Shown here one piece after another: positions 16,132 to 23,513 of a stretch of 32,205 bases of DNA. This stretch comes from Sphingobium sp. CCH11-B1 (GTDB taxonomy: Bacteria > Pseudomonadota > Alphaproteobacteria > Sphingomonadales > Sphingomonadaceae), in the NCBI RefSeq assembly GCF_001556865.1, contig NZ_LSJY01000031.1:1-32205 (forward strand). Direction: 5' to 3'. Numbering within the stretch: position 1 is the first letter of the stretch; every line of letters begins with the position of its first letter. The position numbers and the translations under genes were made by a program. The notes beneath the pieces were generated by a model. It made no database searches and was not told the DNA's origin. It saw only the letters and a program-made list of their open reading frames with translations.

Positions 16132-16814
16132 GAAGCATGCTCGCCCGCCTGCCGCGTCACCCTCCGGCTCAGGCGCCGGTCCAGCCGCCACAGGCGAAAC
16201 CCATGGATCAGGAAGGCCGCGATGGCTGTGGGAATCGCCCAGACGGACAGCTCGAACGGCTCCAGCTCTATGCCATATTGCTCCATCAGCCCCTTGATGA
16301 GCAGGATCGATCCAATGGCGAGGAAGATGTCCTCCCCGAAGAAGAGGCCGACATTGTCGGTGGCGGCGGCCCAGGCGCGCATCTCCTCGCGCTCTGCCGG
16401 GTCCAGCCCGCCCGACTGCCGCTCCGCCGCTGCGAGCGCGATCGGCGCGACCAGCGGCCGCACCGTCTGCGGGTGGCCCGCCACGGATGTCAGGCCGACC
16501 GCCGCCAATATCTGCCGCAGCAGCAGGTAGAAGGTCAGGAAACGCCCGGCGGTCGCCCCCCGCATCCGGTCTATCAGGCCCCGCGCCCGTTCCTGCAGCC
16601 CGTACGCCTCCAGCAGGCCGACGACCGGAAGAACGATCCAGATGATGCTGACATAGCGTGCTTCGTTGAACGCCTTGCCGAGCGCCGCAAGCACAGCCAG
16701 GGGATCAAGACCGGCGGCAAGGCCGGTGACGATCGCGGCGCACAGGATGACCAGCAGGGGATGGAAGCGCAGCAGGAAGCCCGCGACGATGACGGCGATC
16801 CCCAGCAGGGCCAC
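16128..16814 (-). CDS. DUF969 family membrane protein (putative transporter subunit)
   Basis: This is a hydrophobic protein of 228 residues, the usual partner of DUF979. Its segments include LLGIAVIVAGFLLRFHPLLVIL, the conserved FNEARYVSIIWIVLPVVGLLEAYGLQERA, and DNVGLFFGEDIFLAIGSILLIKG. Together with DUF979 it looks like the two halves of a secondary transporter. It starts with GTG at 16812-16814, only 4 bases after the LOV-regulator stop. No ATG is available nearby at the family N-terminus, so GTG is used. It ends in an ATGA overlap with DUF979. Substrate: possibly 5-oxoproline by family annotation (recalled), otherwise unknown. Confidence 0.85.
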   Translation of the reverse strand: MALLGIAVIVAGFLLRFHPLLVILCAAIVTGLAAGLDPLAVLAALGKAFNEARYVSIIWIVLPVVGLLEAYGLQERARGLIDRMRGATAGRFLTFYLLLRQILAAVGLTSVAGHPQTVRPLVAPIALAAAERQSGGLDPAEREEMRAWAAATDNVGLFFGEDIFLAIGSILLIKGLMEQYGIELEPFELSVWAIPTAIAAFLIHGFRLWRLDRRLSRRVTRQAGEHAS

Positions 16815-16818
16815 GCGG

Positions 16819-17388
16819 TCAGTGCCCTGCCTCTATCGCCAGCCGTATCGCTTCGGCCGCGGTGCGCACGCCCAGCGCCTTCAGCATGGCGGCGCGGTGC
16901 ATTTTGACCGTGCGCTCGGTGAGGCCCAGCGCATAGGCGATCTGCTTGTTCAGCCGCCCTTCTGACATCGACATCAGCACGGTGCGCTGCCGGTCGGTAA
17001 GGGCGGCGATCCGCCGCGCCGCGTCGTTGTCGCGCCCTTCCTCCACCGGCATCTGCGATCCGAGGAAATAATCGACCGTCCCGTCCATGCCGAAGATCGG
17101 CGCGATCATCAGCGCGTTGCGGAACGCGGTGCCATCCTTGCGATAGTTGCGCAGCTCGATCAGCAGCGGGCGGCGCTCGCGGATGGCCGCGCGGATCGCG
17201 TCGGTCTGGGCCGCATCCTGGTCATCGCCCGCCAGGAAGCGGCAGTTGCGGCCGACAATCTCGTCCCGCGCATAGCCGGTCAGCGCCAGGAAGGCGTCAT
17301 TGCATTCGACGATGGGATTGTCGGACAGGCGCGGATTGGTCAGCACAGCGGCCACGGCGCTGCCGGCGATCATTTCGGAAAGGGACAT
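16819..17388 (-). CDS. LOV-domain blue-light sensor with LuxR-type HTH (EL222-like)
   Basis: The 189-residue protein joins an N-terminal LOV (PAS) photosensor (about residues 5-117) to a LuxR/FixJ helix-turn-helix (about 126-189). The LOV signature GRNCRFLAG at 46-54 holds the photoactive Cys49. The flavin contacts are Asn81 in NYRKDG, Asn91 in FRNA and Gln112 in FLGSQ, so an FMN-cysteinyl adduct should form in blue light. The HTH carries the LxLTERTVKMHRAAMLKALGV recognition helix pattern. The order and the GRNCRFLAG/NYKKDG-like motifs match EL222 of Erythrobacter litoralis, which dimerises and binds DNA when lit. ATG 17388 (MSLSEMIAG) follows GGCAGG. It is the first gene of the operon with DUF969, DUF979 and DUF2891. 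Confidence 0.93.
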   Translation of the reverse strand: MSLSEMIAGSAVAAVLTNPRLSDNPIVECNDAFLALTGYARDEIVGRNCRFLAGDDQDAAQTDAIRAAIRERRPLLIELRNYRKDGTAFRNALMIAPIFGMDGTVDYFLGSQMPVEEGRDNDAARRIAALTDRQRTVLMSMSEGRLNKQIAYALGLTERTVKMHRAAMLKALGVRTAAEAIRLAIEAGH

Positions 17389-17411
17389 GAACCTGCCGCC
17401 GTAGAAACAAG

Positions 17412-17431
17412 GGTGCCGCGGCTGCGGCACC
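17412..17431. promoter_or_regulatory. Perfect dyad upstream of the LOV regulator
   Basis: GGTGCCGC (17412-17419), a 4-base loop and GCGGCACC (17424-17431) make a perfect 8-bp palindrome 24-43 bases before the LOV start. Read on the minus strand it is followed by CCTTGTTTCT. It could be an operator for the LOV-HTH dimer, a leader hairpin, or a terminator of the upstream nitroreductase gene. Confidence 0.45.
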
Positions 17432-17476
17432 TTCGTTCATGTTGCCCAATAAAGAATCAACCCGCAAGCGCCTGCG

Positions 17477-18070
17477 TCAGGCGGGGAAGTTCCCGGCAAA
17501 GGCGAATTGCTCGATCGGCTTGCGGTCGCTCGGCACTTCCCGCGCCTGCAACGCTTCCGGCAGGATCGCCTTGTTGCCCTGCCGCCCGATCGCGACCGCC
17601 GCCTCGATCCGGAACCGGTCGGGTACGCCCAGTTCGGCGCGCGCCCGGTCGAAATCGACGCCAGTCATGCCATGGGTGTGATAGCCGAGCCGCGTCGCCT
17701 GCAGCGCCAGCAGCGCCCAGGCCGCGCCCGCGTCGAAACTATGGCTGTGCGATGGCTTGTAATCGTCCGATCCCGGCGCGGCCATCAGCGTGTCCGAAAG
17801 GACGAACAGGATGACGCCGGCATTCTTCACCCAGGACTGGTTGAAAGGCGCCAGCACGTCCAGGAAACGCTGCCAATCCGCGCCGTCGCGATGGGCGTAG
17901 AGGAACCGCCAGGGCTGATAATTGAAGGCCGACGGCGCCCAGCGGGCCGCATCGAGGATCGTGTCGAGATCCTGCTGCGGCACGGCGGAGGAATCGAATG
18001 CGCGAGGCGACCAGCGGTCGAGGAAGAGCGGCTCTACGGGTCGCGCGACGGTACGGGGGCTGGTCGCCAT
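17477..18070 (-). CDS. Nitroreductase family protein
   Basis: This is a flavin (FMN)-dependent reductase of the nitroreductase superfamily, using NAD(P)H to reduce nitro compounds, quinones or similar; the true substrate is not visible. The 197-residue protein has the N-terminal FMN-phosphate-binding motif RWSPRAFDSSAV, the AARWAPSAFNYQPWRFL region typical of the family, and GAAWALLALQATRLGYHTHG in the second half. The start is ATG 18068-18070, with AGGAG 6 bases upstream; the longer ATG five codons earlier has no such site. It lies upstream of the LOV operon in the same direction, with an 88-base gap holding a hairpin, so it is probably a separate unit. Confidence 0.87.
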   Translation of the reverse strand: MATSPRTVARPVEPLFLDRWSPRAFDSSAVPQQDLDTILDAARWAPSAFNYQPWRFLYAHRDGADWQRFLDVLAPFNQSWVKNAGVILFVLSDTLMAAPGSDDYKPSHSHSFDAGAAWALLALQATRLGYHTHGMTGVDFDRARAELGVPDRFRIEAAVAIGRQGNKAILPEALQAREVPSDRKPIEQFAFAGNFPA

Positions 18071-18143
18071 GCTGTCTCCTGGCAAAATCTATGGGGTAGT
18101 CAACGGCCGGGACATAGGGATGCGCGTTGCCGATGCGAAGGGT

Positions 18144-18314
18144 TCAGTGCATTTTTTCCCAGGCGGGCCTGTCGTCCCGGTCCTGTATCGCGGCGTCCCG
18201 GACCAGGTCGGCGTCGCGGTCGATCAGGACGATGCTGGGTTCGCGCAGCAAGGCCTGGGCGAGGCGCGTACGCCACCGATCGAACAAACCGCGCTGATGC
18301 CGACTATCCTGCAT
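18144..18314 (-). CDS. Small hypothetical protein (56 aa)
   Basis: The product starts MQDSRHQRGLFDRWRTRL and ends PAWEKMH. It is short, charged and Arg/Asp-rich, with the patch SIVLIDRDADLVRDAA; I recognise no family. The gene is supported by a strong GGAGGG 3 bases before the ATG at 18312-18314, an uninterrupted frame to TGA at 18144-18146, and codon use like that of the neighbours. It lies between the nitroreductase gene (same strand) and the HAD gene (divergent), so it may share a promoter region with the HAD gene. Function unknown. Confidence 0.55.
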   Translation of the reverse strand: MQDSRHQRGLFDRWRTRLAQALLREPSIVLIDRDADLVRDAAIQDRDDRPAWEKMH

Positions 18315-18517
18315 GATCCCTCCAGACCGACTCGAGCGGCTTATCTACCGATGCTATAGAGAATCTGCGCTCAAGCAATATTTGGAACGGGTGCGAAAAA
18401 ACTTTGCCGGGCCGATGGGCGGCGGCGGCGCGATCGTCGCCCCTTGCGGGCCGAAGCAGGGCGATGCAAAAGTCGGCCCGCGCCGCGAAGGACGCGGGAA
18501 ATCCCGGTGAAAGACCC

Positions 18518-19213
18518 ATGACCGTCAAGCTGATCTGCCTCGATGCCGACGACACGCTCTGGCACAATATGCGCCACTTCAATGCGACGGAGGAGGCGCT
18601 GGTGGCGATGCTGCGCCCCTTCGCCGACGCCGATGTGACGCGCGAGCGGCTGGTCGAATGCGAGACCCGCAACCTGGCGCTCTATGGTTATGGGGCCAAG
18701 GGCTTTACCCTGTCGATGGTCGAGACGGCGGTGGAACTGGCGGGCGATCATCTTTCCACGTCGCTGGTCGCCGACATATTGGCGGCCGGGCGAACGCTGC
18801 TGGCCCATCCGGTCGAGCTGTTCGACGATGTGCAGGCGACGCTGGAGGCGCTGAGCCATGTCGGCCGGCTGGTGCTGGTGACGAAGGGCGACCTGCTGCA
18901 CCAGGAAAGCAAGCTCGCGGCGTCGGGCCTTGGCGACCTGTTCGGCGGGATCGAAATCGTCAGCGACAAGACCGCCGACACCTTCACCCGCATCTTCGCC
19001 CGCTATGGCGTCGCGCCGCAGGAGGCTGTGATGGCCGGGGATTCGCTGCGGTCCGACATCCATCCCGCATTGTCGGCCGGGGCGTGGGCCGCCTATATCC
19101 CGCAGGAAGGCGCATGGAGCCACGAGATGGCAGCGGTGCCCGAAGACCATCCCCGCTTCACCCTGCTGGAGCGGCTGGCCGACCTGCCCGGTTGGATAAG
19201 GTCGCTGCCCTAG
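18518..19213 (+). CDS. HAD family hydrolase
   Basis: This is a HAD phosphatase of 231 residues, probably a small-molecule phosphatase; substrate unknown. Motif I is CLDADDTLWHN (residues 6-16, Asp8 nucleophile and Asp10), motif II VLVTKGD (Thr), motif III lies around VSDKTADTF with Lys, and motif IV is VMAGDSLRSD. The cap domain lies between motifs I and II. ATG 18518 (MTVKLICLDADDTLW) begins directly at the first strand; no strong ribosome-binding site is seen, and a longer frame upstream exists only because of GC-rich sequence. It stands alone, divergent from the 56-residue gene and convergent with the phosphodiesterase. Confidence 0.87.
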   Translation: MTVKLICLDADDTLWHNMRHFNATEEALVAMLRPFADADVTRERLVECETRNLALYGYGAKGFTLSMVETAVELAGDHLSTSLVADILAAGRTLLAHPVELFDDVQATLEALSHVGRLVLVTKGDLLHQESKLAASGLGDLFGGIEIVSDKTADTFTRIFARYGVAPQEAVMAGDSLRSDIHPALSAGAWAAYIPQEGAWSHEMAAVPEDHPRFTLLERLADLPGWIRSLP

Positions 19214-19259
19214 AGCGTCTCCCCCACCCCGTTCCGGGCAAGTCGTGGCCCGTCAGGGC

Positions 19260-19276
19260 GACGGGTCGAACCCGTC
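19260..19276. terminator. Hairpin between convergent HAD and phosphodiesterase genes
   Basis: GACGGGT and ACCCGTC form a perfect 7-bp stem with a 3-base CGA loop, immediately next to the phosphodiesterase stop (19278). No T-run follows on either side, so its use as a terminator is possible only. Confidence 0.35.
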
Positions 19277-19277
19277 G

Positions 19278-20621
19278 TCAGGGCCGCAGGTCGATCGCCT
19301 TCCCCTCTGCGTCGGGAAGCGTGGCGCCGATGATCTTCGCCAGAGTGGGCGCGACCGCGCGCATGTCGATCCGGCCGAGGTCGCGGCCTTTCGCCACGCC
19401 CGGCCCCACGACCATGAAGGTCGCGTCGAGATGCAGGGGACCGGGCAGATAGCCGTGCATGCCCTTGACCGGCGTGGGTGCGACCAGAGGCGCGGACGCG
19501 CCGCGGAAGATGTCGGTCACGAAACCGGGGCGCAGGTTCACCAGGAACGCCGCCTGCGGATTGGCGCCCGCCCGTGCGATGGCGGCCCGGTCCAGCACCG
19601 CCGCGATACCGTTTGCCGGATCGGCGGCCAGCCGGTCGAGCAGCGCCTTCGCCCGCGTCGCGACCGCCGCGTCGTCCGGCCGGGCCAGCATGATCGCCGC
19701 CGATCCGCCCATGATCCACGGCATCGCCTGCCAGGACGCGACCTTGCCATCCTTGTCCAATATGATCAGCCCTTCGTCGATGAAGGGGCGGAAGAGGTTG
19801 AGGCCGGTCTGCGTCGCCTCGAACCCATGATCGCTCACCAATGCGATGGTGGCGTCGGGATGCGCCTTGCGCTCCGCCGCCACCAGATCGCCGACGATGG
19901 CGTCGATCTTCTCCAGCACCGCCTTTGCTTGGCGGGTGTCGGGGCCGGAGGCATGTTGTTCATGGTCGAGCGCGGTCAGATAGACGGTCAGGAAATCGGG
20001 CTTGTGCGCGGCGATCAGCGCAGTGGCGAAGCGGCCCCTGTTCTGGTCGCCCGGCAGGCTTTCGTCGATGCCCATGGCGTAGGGCTCGCCGGCCGCCGCT
20101 TCCAGTTCGGCCTTCAGCCCCGGCGTCGCCAGCGCGTCGAGCAGCTTCGCGTCATCGGGATGGCCGGTGCGCCAGATCTGCGGCAGGTTCCAGGTCACGC
20201 CCTTCGCCGCGACGCTGACGGGCCAGTGGACATTGCCGGTGGACAGGCCCGCCCTGGTCGCGGCTTCCCAGAGCGTGGGCACGCGAATGTCCTGCGCATA
20301 CCAGTACCAGCCGCCCTGGTTGATCCCGGTGGGATCGAAACTGTTGTTGGCGACGATGCCATGGCGGGGGGGCGACACGCCGGTCATCAGCGTCGTGTGG
20401 CTGGGATAGGTCAGCGTCGGCGCGACGCCGATCACCCCTGCGGCATGCGTGCCTTCGGCAAGGAAGCGCGAGAGGTTGGGGAGGGCAAGGCCGCGCTGCC
20501 GCGCCTCGATCACGTCGCCGGGCCGAAGCCCGTCGATGGAGATGAGGAGCAGCGGCTCCGCCTGCGCCACCGCCGGCATGGCGAAGGCGAGGAGAAGCGG
20601 GATCAACGCGGCCTTGCCCAT
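19278..20621 (-). CDS. Secreted nucleotide pyrophosphatase/phosphodiesterase (alkaline phosphatase family)
   Basis: This is an exported 447-residue metal enzyme of the NPP (nucleotide pyrophosphatase/phosphodiesterase) branch of the alkaline phosphatase superfamily, likely freeing phosphate or nucleoside monophosphates outside the cytoplasm. The signal peptide (KAALIPLLLAFAMPAVAQA) is cleaved near residue 21. Zinc ligands and nucleophile are visible: Asp30 in ISIDGLRPGD, the Thr of PTLTYPSHTTLMTG near 71, the D-H pair in LTALDHEQHASGPD, SDHGFE, and a late His in GMHGYLPG. ATG 20619-20621 is chosen since the signal peptide begins there; the frame is open further upstream inside the TonB gene. 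It starts 2 bases after the TonB-receptor stop and must be in the same operon. Confidence 0.88.
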   Translation of the reverse strand: MGKAALIPLLLAFAMPAVAQAEPLLLISIDGLRPGDVIEARQRGLALPNLSRFLAEGTHAAGVIGVAPTLTYPSHTTLMTGVSPPRHGIVANNSFDPTGINQGGWYWYAQDIRVPTLWEAATRAGLSTGNVHWPVSVAAKGVTWNLPQIWRTGHPDDAKLLDALATPGLKAELEAAAGEPYAMGIDESLPGDQNRGRFATALIAAHKPDFLTVYLTALDHEQHASGPDTRQAKAVLEKIDAIVGDLVAAERKAHPDATIALVSDHGFEATQTGLNLFRPFIDEGLIILDKDGKVASWQAMPWIMGGSAAIMLARPDDAAVATRAKALLDRLAADPANGIAAVLDRAAIARAGANPQAAFLVNLRPGFVTDIFRGASAPLVAPTPVKGMHGYLPGPLHLDATFMVVGPGVAKGRDLGRIDMRAVAPTLAKIIGATLPDAEGKAIDLRP

Positions 20622-20623
20622 GA

Positions 20624-22921
20624 TCAGAAACCGGCCTTGAGCGTGGCGAAGAATTGCTGCGGCGCGCCCACCAGCAGCGTCTGCCCGTCGCCGCTGTTGC
20701 CAAAGCCGCCCGATCCGATCGTGCCGATATAGCGCTTGTCGAGCAGATTGGTGGCGTTGAGCTGGATTTCGAACAGCTCGCTGAAGCGATAGCCGATCGA
20801 CGCATCCACGATCACCCGGCCCGGCACGGACACATCGTTGGTGTAGCTGTAATAGCGGCGCGACATATAGTTGACGCCAACGCGGGCAAAGCGCTGGCCA
20901 TCGTCCAGATAGAGTTCGCCCCGCGCCATATGCTTGGGCGCGTCCACCACCGTCTTGCCGTCGATGGCCGCCACCAGCGCGCCGTTGCCGTCGCGCACAT
21001 CGTCGCGATAGGTGGCGTCGGTGTAGGTATAGGAGCCATAGAGGCCCCAGCCGCTGCCCAGCTTCACGTCGCCCGCCGCTTCGATGCCCACGGAGCGCAC
21101 GTCGCCGACATTCTGGAGCGCCGACGGATTGCCCTGGATCGCCGATCCCACCTGAACCGCGAGCAGGCGGTTCTTGAAGTTGACGAGATAGGCGCCAAGC
21201 GTGCCGTTGAAGATCGGGGTGTGGACGCGAAGCCCACCCTCGAACGTGTCGGACGTTTCCGGCTTCAGGGTGCCGCGGATCGCATTGAAACCGGCCTGAT
21301 TGGTGGAGAAGGGCCCGGTCGTGGTCGCTGAGGCGAAGGCGCGGGTCGACTGGCTGAAGCCGCCATAGATTTCCGCCGCGGGGCTGAGTTCCACGACGAA
21401 GCCGGCGCTCGGCTGGAACCAGTCGGTGGCGTCGATCTTGCCCTGCGGGAAGGTGGAGGAGACGACCGCCTCCGCCTTGTTCGTGACCTTGAAGCCCTTC
21501 CAGCCGAGGTTCAGCGTCACCATGCCGAGGTCGATCTTGTCCTGCACATGATATTGGAAGGTGTTGGTGGTGAAATCGAACGCCCACTGGGTGAAGAAGG
21601 GGTTCTTGGGATAGTCGCGGAAGGACAGGCCCGGCTCGGTGCGGCTGGCAAAGGCATAGAAGCGGCGCGCCTGGTCGAACTTGTTGTTCTCATACCATGC
21701 GCCCACGTTCAGCGTCTGGATGCCGATCGTATAGTCGAGGCTGCCGAACACGCCGTACCGGTCCATCTGATATTCGGTCGTGCGCACCGACATGGGGACG
21801 CCGTTGGGGCTGGGGACATAGGGAGTGGCCCACAGGCCCATGCCCTTGTTGTTGTGATAATAGCCCTTGATCTTGAAGGTCGCGGCTTCGCCGATCGGCG
21901 TGGTCAGGCCGATCGCGCCCAGCCAGTCCTTGCGCAGGCCCGATGCGTCATAATAGGCGTCGTCGGCGCTGGTGACGTTGCCGGGATAGACTTGTCCCGT
22001 CGCGACCCGCGCGCCGCTATAGTCGTACAGGCCGTCCGGGAAGGGCGATCCGCCGCTGTTGCTCACCCGGTCGACATCATTCAGCCGGCTGGCATAGTCG
22101 ATGGCGCGGGCATAGTCGGGATAGGTGTTGTCCCAGTCCCAGCCCAGGCGCCGGATCATGGACATCGACATGTCCTGATAATCCTGCTCGCGCCGGTCGG
22201 AATAGCTCAGCCAGCCATCGATCTTCGCTTCGCCCACGGGGATCACGACCTTGGCGTTGCCCATATGCTGGTCCTGAACGCCCTGCCCCTTCCACTTGTC
22301 GGTGGAGCCGTAGCCGTAGGACACATAGCCGCGCACGCCGTCCTTCGTGCCGAAGTTCAAGCGTGCAAAGCCGCGGATCGTGTCGTCGCTGCCATAGGTG
22401 CCGTTGAACTGCGCGCCGAACTCGCCAGTGGGATCGGCCGAGAAGGTCTCCACCGTGCCGCCCAGGTTGCCGGTCGATTGGGTGCCGAGCGATCCCGCGC
22501 CCTGGCTGACGCGCACGCTGCCGATATTCTCGCTGCTGATCGCGCGGGTGATGTGCAGGCCGTTATGGTTGCCATAGCTCATGTCGCCCAGCGGAATGCC
22601 GTCGAAGGTGAAGCCAAGCTGATTCTGGTTGAAGCTGCGGATGGTCACGCGCTGCGACCATTCATAATTGCCGAACGGGTCGGCCGACTGGAAATTGACG
22701 CTGGGCAGCTTCTCGATGGCTTTGAGCGGATTGGTGCCGGGGGTGAGGACGGTGATTTCCTTGCCCTGCAATTCCTGCACCTGCCGGGTTTCGCCCCGGC
22801 CGAAGACGACGATCTCCGCGCTCGCATCCGGGGCGGCGTCTGCCGGCGCGGCATCCTGCGCGAAGGCGGGCAGCGAAATGCAGGCGGTCGACGCCAGCAG
22901 CAGGGCAGTGGAAATGCGCAT
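20624..22921 (-). CDS. TonB-dependent outer-membrane receptor
   Basis: This is a TonB-dependent receptor of 765 residues with signal peptide, plug and 22-strand barrel. It has no FecA-like N-terminal signalling domain. The N-terminus MRISTALLLASTACISLPAFAQ is a Sec signal ending AFA|Q near residue 21; a variable stretch with SAEIVVFGRGETRQVQEL resembles the TonB box/plug entry, and the plug follows (RVTIRSFNQNQLGFTFDGIP, GAGSLGTQSTGNLGGTVETF). The C-terminus ends in the aromatic FFATLKAGF expected of an outer-membrane barrel. ATG 22921 follows GGGGGA. The ligand is not visible; pairing with a phosphodiesterase and a Pho-box-like sequence suggests a phosphorylated compound, by inference only. 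Confidence 0.92.
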   Translation of the reverse strand: MRISTALLLASTACISLPAFAQDAAPADAAPDASAEIVVFGRGETRQVQELQGKEITVLTPGTNPLKAIEKLPSVNFQSADPFGNYEWSQRVTIRSFNQNQLGFTFDGIPLGDMSYGNHNGLHITRAISSENIGSVRVSQGAGSLGTQSTGNLGGTVETFSADPTGEFGAQFNGTYGSDDTIRGFARLNFGTKDGVRGYVSYGYGSTDKWKGQGVQDQHMGNAKVVIPVGEAKIDGWLSYSDRREQDYQDMSMSMIRRLGWDWDNTYPDYARAIDYASRLNDVDRVSNSGGSPFPDGLYDYSGARVATGQVYPGNVTSADDAYYDASGLRKDWLGAIGLTTPIGEAATFKIKGYYHNNKGMGLWATPYVPSPNGVPMSVRTTEYQMDRYGVFGSLDYTIGIQTLNVGAWYENNKFDQARRFYAFASRTEPGLSFRDYPKNPFFTQWAFDFTTNTFQYHVQDKIDLGMVTLNLGWKGFKVTNKAEAVVSSTFPQGKIDATDWFQPSAGFVVELSPAAEIYGGFSQSTRAFASATTTGPFSTNQAGFNAIRGTLKPETSDTFEGGLRVHTPIFNGTLGAYLVNFKNRLLAVQVGSAIQGNPSALQNVGDVRSVGIEAAGDVKLGSGWGLYGSYTYTDATYRDDVRDGNGALVAAIDGKTVVDAPKHMARGELYLDDGQRFARVGVNYMSRRYYSYTNDVSVPGRVIVDASIGYRFSELFEIQLNATNLLDKRYIGTIGSGGFGNSGDGQTLLVGAPQQFFATLKAGF

Positions 22922-23018
22922 GGTAATTGTCCCCCTTATCGGACCTGTGGTCGCGGGCGGACTATCCCGGCGATGTTGCAGCGCAATGTGGTTTGGTTGA
23001 CGCCCCGATGTCACTTGC

Positions 23019-23036
23019 ATGACAGGCTTGTCACAG
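23019..23036 (-). promoter_or_regulatory. Candidate Pho box upstream of the TonB receptor
   Basis: On the minus strand CTGTGAC, AAGC, CTGTCAT gives two 7-base half-sites with 11-base spacing, as in the PhoB box (CTGTCAT-N4-CTGTCAT). The second half-site is perfect and the first matches 5 of 7. It lies about 100 bases before the TonB-receptor start. Found by eye; a chance match is possible. Confidence 0.45.
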
Positions 23037-23077
23037 AATGATGCCGGTCGAAGTCCGGAAAATCACCGAAAGCACAA

Positions 23078-23102
23078 TGAACTCAATCCTTTGCGGCGCG
23101 TT
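23078..23102 (+). promoter_or_regulatory. Candidate EcfG (general stress) promoter
   Basis: TGAAC (23078-23082), 16 bases, then CGTT (23099-23102). The alphaproteobacterial EcfG consensus is GGAAC-N16/17-CGTT; only the first base differs. It is correctly placed for the 91-residue gene, whose ATG is 29 bases beyond the end of the motif. Confidence 0.45.
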
Positions 23103-23130
23103 TAACTGCCCTGAGAGGATGGAGCCGCAA

Positions 23131-23406
23131 ATGACGATCAGCGTGGAATTTCCAGATGGCGGCCTGCGCGACATGCCCAGCGAACTGCGCATCGATCACG
23201 CAACGGGCGGGTTGGATCATGTGCCGCTCGACTGCAACGCGCAGTGGCGCTTCGTTCGGCGCAACGGCCGCTGGCTCGCCCAGCCGCGCCATGGCAGCCT
23301 GGCGGTGCTGGCGCCGCAGGTGGACGAATGGTGGCGGGGCATCGCGACGATGGCGGATGGTCCGCGGCCGCCGCGCGCACCCGCCCGGTCGCCCCGCGCC
23401 GCCTGA
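23131..23406 (+). CDS. Hypothetical protein (91 aa)
   Basis: No family is recognised. The product begins MTISVEFPDGGLRDMPSELR, has a Trp- and Arg-rich middle (AQWRFVRRNGRWLAQPRHG, EWWRGIA), and ends in a Pro/Arg/Ala-rich tail, which may be disordered. There is no signal peptide or membrane segment. The ATG at 23131 has GGAG 6 bases upstream; earlier in-frame ATGs have no such site and lie in the promoter region. A candidate EcfG-type promoter just upstream suggests general stress control. It stands alone, divergent from the TonB operon. Confidence 0.5.
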   Translation: MTISVEFPDGGLRDMPSELRIDHATGGLDHVPLDCNAQWRFVRRNGRWLAQPRHGSLAVLAPQVDEWWRGIATMADGPRPPRAPARSPRAA

Positions 23407-23513
23407 ATGCCTTGACGGGCCGGGATCGCGCGGAGTGCCGCGACTGGCCTGGTCTGAATCAAGGCAGGCGCCATGGGCGCCGGGTCAGCGCGAAGGCATG
23501 GGCAATCATCGGC

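Noticed and set aside
18384..18409. GGAAC as an EcfG -35 element before the HAD gene
   Set aside because: Seventeen bases downstream the sequence is GCCG, not CGTT, and no -10 fits at 16 either.
20622..21587. Upstream in-frame extension of the phosphodiesterase to 21587
   Set aside because: The extra part lies inside the TonB receptor gene in another frame. The true start at 20621 begins a clear signal peptide.
23467..23481. GGCGCC-ATG-GGCGCC palindrome as terminator
   Set aside because: The 6-bp stem has a 3-base loop and no T-run; such sequences are common by chance at this GC content.
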